This document shows, piece by piece, positions 51,716-55,079 of a DNA stretch of 55,079 nt. The notes under the pieces were generated by a model. The model was not told the origin of the DNA, did not search any database, and saw nothing but the letters and a program-made list of their open reading frames with translations. The stretch is from Caloramator fervidus (GTDB lineage Bacteria > Bacillota > Clostridia > Clostridiales > Caloramatoraceae). The stretch is from NCBI RefSeq assembly GCF_900108045.1, contig NZ_FNUK01000012.1, forward strand, positions 1 through 55,079. Direction: 5' to 3'. The translations under genes were made by a program, and so were the position numbers. Numbering within the stretch: position 1 is the first letter of the stretch; every line of letters begins with the position of its first letter.

Positions 51716-52534
51716 ATGCAAGAACTACAAAAAATAAAAGAAGCTGCAGAGTTTATAAAAGCAAGGATTCCATTCATTCCTGATGTAGCCATCATCCTTG
51801 GTTCAGGCCTTGGAATTTTGGCAGATGAAGTTGAAGAAAAGATTGAAATTCCTTATAGTGAAATACCACATTTTCCAGTATCAACTGTACAAGGGCATGC
51901 AGGTAAATTTATTTTTGGTAAGCTAGAAGACAAAAATGTATTATTAATGAATGGAAGATTCCATTTTTATGAAGGATATTCAATGAAGGAAGTAACTCTT
52001 CCTATAAGGGTATTTAAGATGTTAGGAGTTAAAAAATTGATTGTAACTAATGCAGCAGGCGGAGTTAATACAAACTTTAAGCCAGGAGATTTAATGATTA
52101 TTAAGGATCATATTAATTTTTCTATGGCTAACCCTCTTATAGGTAGAAATATTGATGAATTTGGTCCAAGATTTCCAGATATGTCAAATGCATATGATAA
52201 AGAATTAGTTGAATTAGCAAAGAAAGTAGCTCAAAAGGTTGAGGTTCCTGTTGTTGAGGGAGTATACTTTATGTTAACAGGACCAAACTATGAAACCCCT
52301 GCAGAAATAAGAGCAATAAGAAAGCTTGGTGGAGATGCTGTTGGTATGTCAACAGTTCCAGAAGTTATAGTTGCAAATCATTGTGGAATAAAGGTTTTAG
52401 GTATCTCCTGTATAACTAACATGGCAGCTGGAATACTTGATCAACCTTTAAACCATGAAGAAGTAATTGAAACATCAATGAAGGTTAGAGAAAAGTTTAT
52501 AAGACTTGTTAAAGGTATTGTAAAAGAAATGTAG
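51716..52534 (+). CDS. punA: Purine nucleoside phosphorylase (trimeric PNP, 6-oxopurine type)
   Basis: 272 residues from ATG 51716. IILGSGLG and HFPVSTVQGHAG (phosphate site), [31 protein letters not shown] (purine Glu) and [14 protein letters not shown] are all present. At position 235 it has Asn (CITNMAAG), the residue equal to Asn243 of human PNP that favours guanosine and inosine. It cuts purine nucleosides by phosphate to base and ribose-1-phosphate for DeoB. A second copy follows 11 bp later. Confidence 0.96.
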   Translation: MQELQKIKEAAEFIKARIPFIPDVAIILGSGLGILADEVEEKIEIPYSEIPHFPVSTVQGHAGKFIFGKLEDKNVLLMNGRFHFYEGYSMKEVTLPIRVFKMLGVKKLIVTNAAGGVNTNFKPGDLMIIKDHINFSMANPLIGRNIDEFGPRFPDMSNAYDKELVELAKKVAQKVEVPVVEGVYFMLTGPNYETPAEIRAIRKLGGDAVGMSTVPEVIVANHCGIKVLGISCITNMAAGILDQPLNHEEVIETSMKVREKFIRLVKGIVKEM

Positions 52535-52545
52535 GAGGGATTAGG

Positions 52546-53364
52546 ATGAACTATTTAGAAAAAATTAATGCGGCTAAAGAATATATAAAGGAAAGAATAG
52601 AAAAAACCCCAGATGTTGCAATTATATTAGGTTCAGGCCTTGGAAAACTAGCAGATGAAATTGAAAACAAAATGGTAATAAAGTACAATGAAGTTCCACA
52701 TTTCCCAGAATCAACAGTTGTAGGGCATGCAGGAGAATTTATTTTTGGATACATAGGAGATAAGTATGTAATGGCTATGAATGGAAGATTCCATTACTAT
52801 GAAGGTCATGATATGAAGGATGTTACTTTACCTATAAGAGTTATGAGGGCACTTGGAATAGATAAGATAATAGTTACAAATGCGGCTGGTGGAATGAATC
52901 CTGAGTTTGAAGCAGGAGATTTAATGATAATAACTGACCATATAAACATGATAGGAACAAACCCATTAATAGGTAGAAATTATGAGGAGCTTGGGCCAAG
53001 ATTCCCTGATATGTCTCAAGCATATAATAGAGAGTTGATAAAATTAGCTGAAGAATGTGCTAAAAAGTTAAATATAAAAGTCCAAAAAGGAGTTTACGTT
53101 GCCGTTTCAGGACCAAACTATGAAACTCCAGCAGAACTTAGAATGCTTAGATTTATGGGGGCAGATGCAGTTGGTATGTCAACTGTACCTGAAGTTATAG
53201 TTGCAAACCATGGTGGAATGAAGGTGCTAGGAATTTCATGTATAACAGATATGGCTATTCCAGACAATCTTGAACCACTTGATCATGAAAGAGTAGTTGC
53301 TACCGCAGCAAAGGCAACACAAAAATTTGTGGCTTTAGTAAAGGAAATAGTAAAATCAATGTAA
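52546..53364 (+). CDS. Second purine nucleoside phosphorylase (PNP/MTAP family, Asp at purine-selectivity site)
   Basis: 272 residues, the same length as the copy upstream and colinear with it. It has [51 protein letters not shown] and [14 protein letters not shown]. At position 235 the Asn of the first enzyme is Asp (CITDMAIPD), the change that in MTAP and in human PNP N243D allows 6-aminopurines. So the pair may split guanosine/inosine from adenosine or methylthioadenosine. This is an inference from one residue. ATG 52546 follows TAGGAGG. Confidence 0.93.
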   Translation: MNYLEKINAAKEYIKERIEKTPDVAIILGSGLGKLADEIENKMVIKYNEVPHFPESTVVGHAGEFIFGYIGDKYVMAMNGRFHYYEGHDMKDVTLPIRVMRALGIDKIIVTNAAGGMNPEFEAGDLMIITDHINMIGTNPLIGRNYEELGPRFPDMSQAYNRELIKLAEECAKKLNIKVQKGVYVAVSGPNYETPAELRMLRFMGADAVGMSTVPEVIVANHGGMKVLGISCITDMAIPDNLEPLDHERVVATAAKATQKFVALVKEIVKSM

Positions 53365-53380
53365 CATGGGGGTAATAATT

Positions 53381-54706
53381 ATGAGGATGTATGATATTAT
53401 TTTAAAGAAAAGAAATGGTGGAGAACTTACAAAAGAAGAAATAGAATTTGTAGTTAACGGCTATACAAAAGGAGAAATTCCAGATTATCAAGTTGCTGCA
53501 TTACTTATGGCTATTTATTTCCAAAAGATGAATAAGAGAGAAACAGCAGATCTTACGATGGCTATGGTTAATTCAGGGGAAGTTGTAGATTTATCAGCTA
53601 TTGAAGGCATAAAAGTTGATAAGCACTCAACAGGTGGGGTAGGAGATACAACTACTCTTGTGCTTGGACCTATGGTAGCAGCAGCCGGTGCTCCAGTTGC
53701 AAAGATGTCAGGAAGGGGATTAGGACATACTGGAGGAACTATAGATAAGCTTGAATCTATTAGAGGATTTAATACTGAATTACCAAAAGAAAAATTTATT
53801 GAAAATGTAAATAAAATAAAGTTAGCAGTTGCAGGTCAAACTGCAAATCTTGCACCAGCTGATAAAAAGCTTTATGCTTTAAGAGACGTTACGGCTACTG
53901 TTGATAATATTTCTCTTATAGCATCAAGCATAATGAGTAAAAAGATAGCAGCTGGAGCAGATGCTATAGTTTTAGATGTTAAAACTGGTGCTGGTGCATT
54001 TATGAAGACTTTAGACGATTCTTTTGCTTTAGCTCAAGAAATGGTTGATATAGGAACAAACGTAGGTAGAAATACAGTTGCAATTGTTTCAGATATGGAT
54101 GAACCACTTGGATATGCTGTAGGTAATGCTTTAGAGGTAAAAGAAGCTATAGATACATTAAAGGGTCAAGGGCCAAAGGATCTATATGAATTGTGCATGA
54201 CTTTAGGTTCCTATATGCTTGTTCTTGCTAAAAAAGCTAATGATGTAGAAACTGCAAGAAAAATATTAGAAGATACAATAAAAACAGGAGCAGCTCTTAA
54301 TAAATTTAAAGAATTTGTTGCTGCCCAAGGTGGAGATCCACAAGTTATCGATAATCCTGATCTTTTACCGAAGGCTCAGCATGTTATTGAATTTAAAGCA
54401 GAAAAGAGTGGTTATGTAAACAAAATAGTTGCAATGGAAGTAGGTTTAGCTGCTCTAGTTTTAGGAGCAGGTAGAGAAACAAAAGAAAGCCAAATAGATT
54501 TAGCTGTCGGTGTTGTTTTAAATAAGAAGGTTGGAGACTATGTAGAAAAAGGAGAACCTCTTGCTTACATACATGTAAATGACCTAAATAAGTTAAAAGA
54601 TTGTGAAGAAAGATTAAGAAAAGCATTTGAAATATCAGATGAAAAACCTGCTAAAAGACCATTGATATTTGGTGTTGTAACAAAAGATGGAATACAAAGA
54701 TTTTAA
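53381..54706 (+). CDS. pdp: Pyrimidine-nucleoside phosphorylase
   Basis: 441 residues from ATG 53381, about 8 bases after TGGGGG (an ATG at 53366 lies at that site). The N-terminal helical domain ([27 protein letters not shown]) and the phosphate-binding [39 protein letters not shown] and [12 protein letters not shown] are standard for Pdp/DeoA; length is that of Pdp. It phosphorolyses uridine, deoxyuridine and thymidine. Last gene of the deoB-punA-PNP2-pdp salvage operon. Confidence 0.97.
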   Translation: MRMYDIILKKRNGGELTKEEIEFVVNGYTKGEIPDYQVAALLMAIYFQKMNKRETADLTMAMVNSGEVVDLSAIEGIKVDKHSTGGVGDTTTLVLGPMVAAAGAPVAKMSGRGLGHTGGTIDKLESIRGFNTELPKEKFIENVNKIKLAVAGQTANLAPADKKLYALRDVTATVDNISLIASSIMSKKIAAGADAIVLDVKTGAGAFMKTLDDSFALAQEMVDIGTNVGRNTVAIVSDMDEPLGYAVGNALEVKEAIDTLKGQGPKDLYELCMTLGSYMLVLAKKANDVETARKILEDTIKTGAALNKFKEFVAAQGGDPQVIDNPDLLPKAQHVIEFKAEKSGYVNKIVAMEVGLAALVLGAGRETKESQIDLAVGVVLNKKVGDYVEKGEPLAYIHVNDLNKLKDCEERLRKAFEISDEKPAKRPLIFGVVTKDGIQRF

Positions 54707-54752
54707 AAATAAAGCTCCTAAAAGGTATTTACCTTTTAGGAGCTTTATTTTT
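54705..54752 (+). terminator. Strong terminator of the nucleoside salvage operon
   Basis: A long perfect stem of over 20 bp with arms at about 54705-54727 and 54730-54752, containing AAAGCTCCTAAAAGGTA and TACCTTTTAGGAGCTTT, and a 2-nt central gap. T-rich sequence follows. The symmetry makes it work on both strands. Confidence 0.9.
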
Positions 54753-54772
54753 AGGTTCTATGTCAATAGTTG

Positions 54773-54801
54773 GGGTGGGCAAATTATTCAGATGCCCGCC
54801 C
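54773..54801. other. GC-rich hairpin in the gap after pdp
   Basis: GGGTGGGCA (54773-54781) pairs with TGCCCGCCC (54793-54801), with one G-T pair and an 11-nt loop. It is far richer in G+C than its surroundings and has no T tract. It lies between the two convergent genes. No gene or known RNA was seen at 54753-54871. Confidence 0.5.
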
Positions 54802-54871
54802 TTGCTAATTTCCAAGGAGTTTTTATGTAATTGAGATTAATTTAAGCAAAAGCTTTAAAAATGGGCATGAC

Positions 54872-54898
54872 AAAAAGGCCAATCAAAGGTTGGCTTTT
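54872..54898 (-). terminator. Terminator of the minus-strand gene at the right edge
   Basis: On the minus strand AAAAGCCAA/TTGGCCTTTTT folds around a 7-nt loop, with GCCAA/TTGGC at 54878-54882 and 54890-54894 and five Ts after it. It starts at the stop codon of the partial gene, supporting that gene as real. Confidence 0.7.
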
Positions 54899-55079
54899 AT
54901 AAAAGCTCAGCGTATTGTTTATTTTTGCACGTAGTTTGGTATAGGTTTAAGAAGAAAACCTTTAAAGACTGACTTAGGTCGACTAAGGTTTTCTTCTTAA
55001 ATTTTTTGCGCGAGGCCGTTAAAAATTGTTGTAGATTTAATAGTTTAACAAGTTTATACACAACAATGAAGAATTCGAT
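54897..55079 (-). CDS. Unidentified protein, C-terminal fragment cut by window edge
   Basis: The minus-strand frame is open from the window edge to a TAA at 54897-54899, giving the last 60 residues: it begins IEFFIVVYKLVKLLNLQQFL and has a basic middle (ASRKKFKKKTL) and ends YAELL. The basic, hydrophobic-helical character and the mobile DNA at the other edge suggest a transposase tail, but no family motif is present. The terminator at its stop supports a real gene. It converges on pdp. Confidence 0.45.
   Translation of the reverse strand: MEFFIVVYKLVKLLNLQQFLTASRKKFKKKTLVDLSQSLKVFFLNLYQTTCKNKQYAELL

Noticed and set aside
1-55079. CRISPR array, tRNA, rRNA or prophage genes
   Set aside because: No spaced direct repeats, cloverleaf-like genes, rRNA conserved stretches or phage structural genes were seen.

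Overview
This window comes from a low-G+C, spore-forming, probably anaerobic member of the Clostridia. The evidence is the A/T-rich codon use, strong GGAGG-type ribosome-binding sites, a complete spoIIIA operon, sigK, spoIVB, spo0A and spoIIM, and a gene order matching the Bacillus/Clostridium core (yrrI-alaS-yrzL-yrrK-yrzB; yrrM-yrrO-udk; efp-spoIIIAA..AH; nusB-folD-xseAB-ispA-dxs-tlyA-nadK-argR-recN-spoIVB-spo0A; spoIIM-xerD-deoB-punA). The OLE RNA/OapA pair is concentrated in thermophilic, alkaliphilic and other extremophilic Firmicutes, so a Caloramator-like thermophile is a plausible guess, but it is not proven. Nearly every gene lies on the + strand.

Layout. 1-380: tail of an IS1182-like transposase and its terminator. 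420-1919: a PRC-barrel-like protein and an AI-2E-family permease. 1935-7130: T-box-controlled alaS, then ireB, a ferredoxin-type aldo/keto reductase, ruvX and a DUF1292 protein. 7168-10024: an iron island (feoA, feoB, a 45-residue Cys-rich protein, fur) with Fur-box-like palindromes at both promoters. 10103-15283: RNase J, a YlbF-family protein, a QueT-type permease, then tRNA-modification genes trmR and trhP, and udk. 15338-17431: an uninterrupted sigK, a YqeG-type HAD phosphatase and aroE. 17486-23456: a compact type IV pilus operon (pilB, pilT, pilC, pilD and four pilin-like proteins) inserted among shikimate genes. 23467-27475: aroK, an endonuclease IV-like protein, aroQ, an M24 aminopeptidase, efp and a CD1247-type acidic zinc-ribbon protein.

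27583-32544: spoIIIAA to spoIIIAH, the mother-cell half of the forespore feeding channel. 32616-33825: an Asp23/AmaP/DUF2273 envelope-stress module. 33844-45759: one long operon running nusB, a Kae1-like protein, folD, xseA, xseB, ispA, a DUF212 (PAP2-like) membrane protein, the OLE RNA, oapA, dxs, tlyA, nadK, argR and recN. 45925-49560: spoIVB, spo0A (with a sigma-H-like promoter overlapped by a 0A box), an ADP-ribose-type Nudix hydrolase, spoIIM and a small membrane protein. 49579-54706: a xerD homologue with two altered catalytic positions and a nucleoside-salvage operon (deoB, two tandem purine nucleoside phosphorylases, pdp). The last ~180 bases hold the end of an unidentified minus-strand gene with its own terminator.

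The standout feature is the ~568-nt, G+C-rich, gene-free block at 38849-39416, whose ends pair with each other and which sits directly before oapA: it is an OLE (ornate, large, extremophilic) RNA. OLE is a described class whose molecular role is still only partly understood. No CRISPR array, tRNA, rRNA or prophage was seen.
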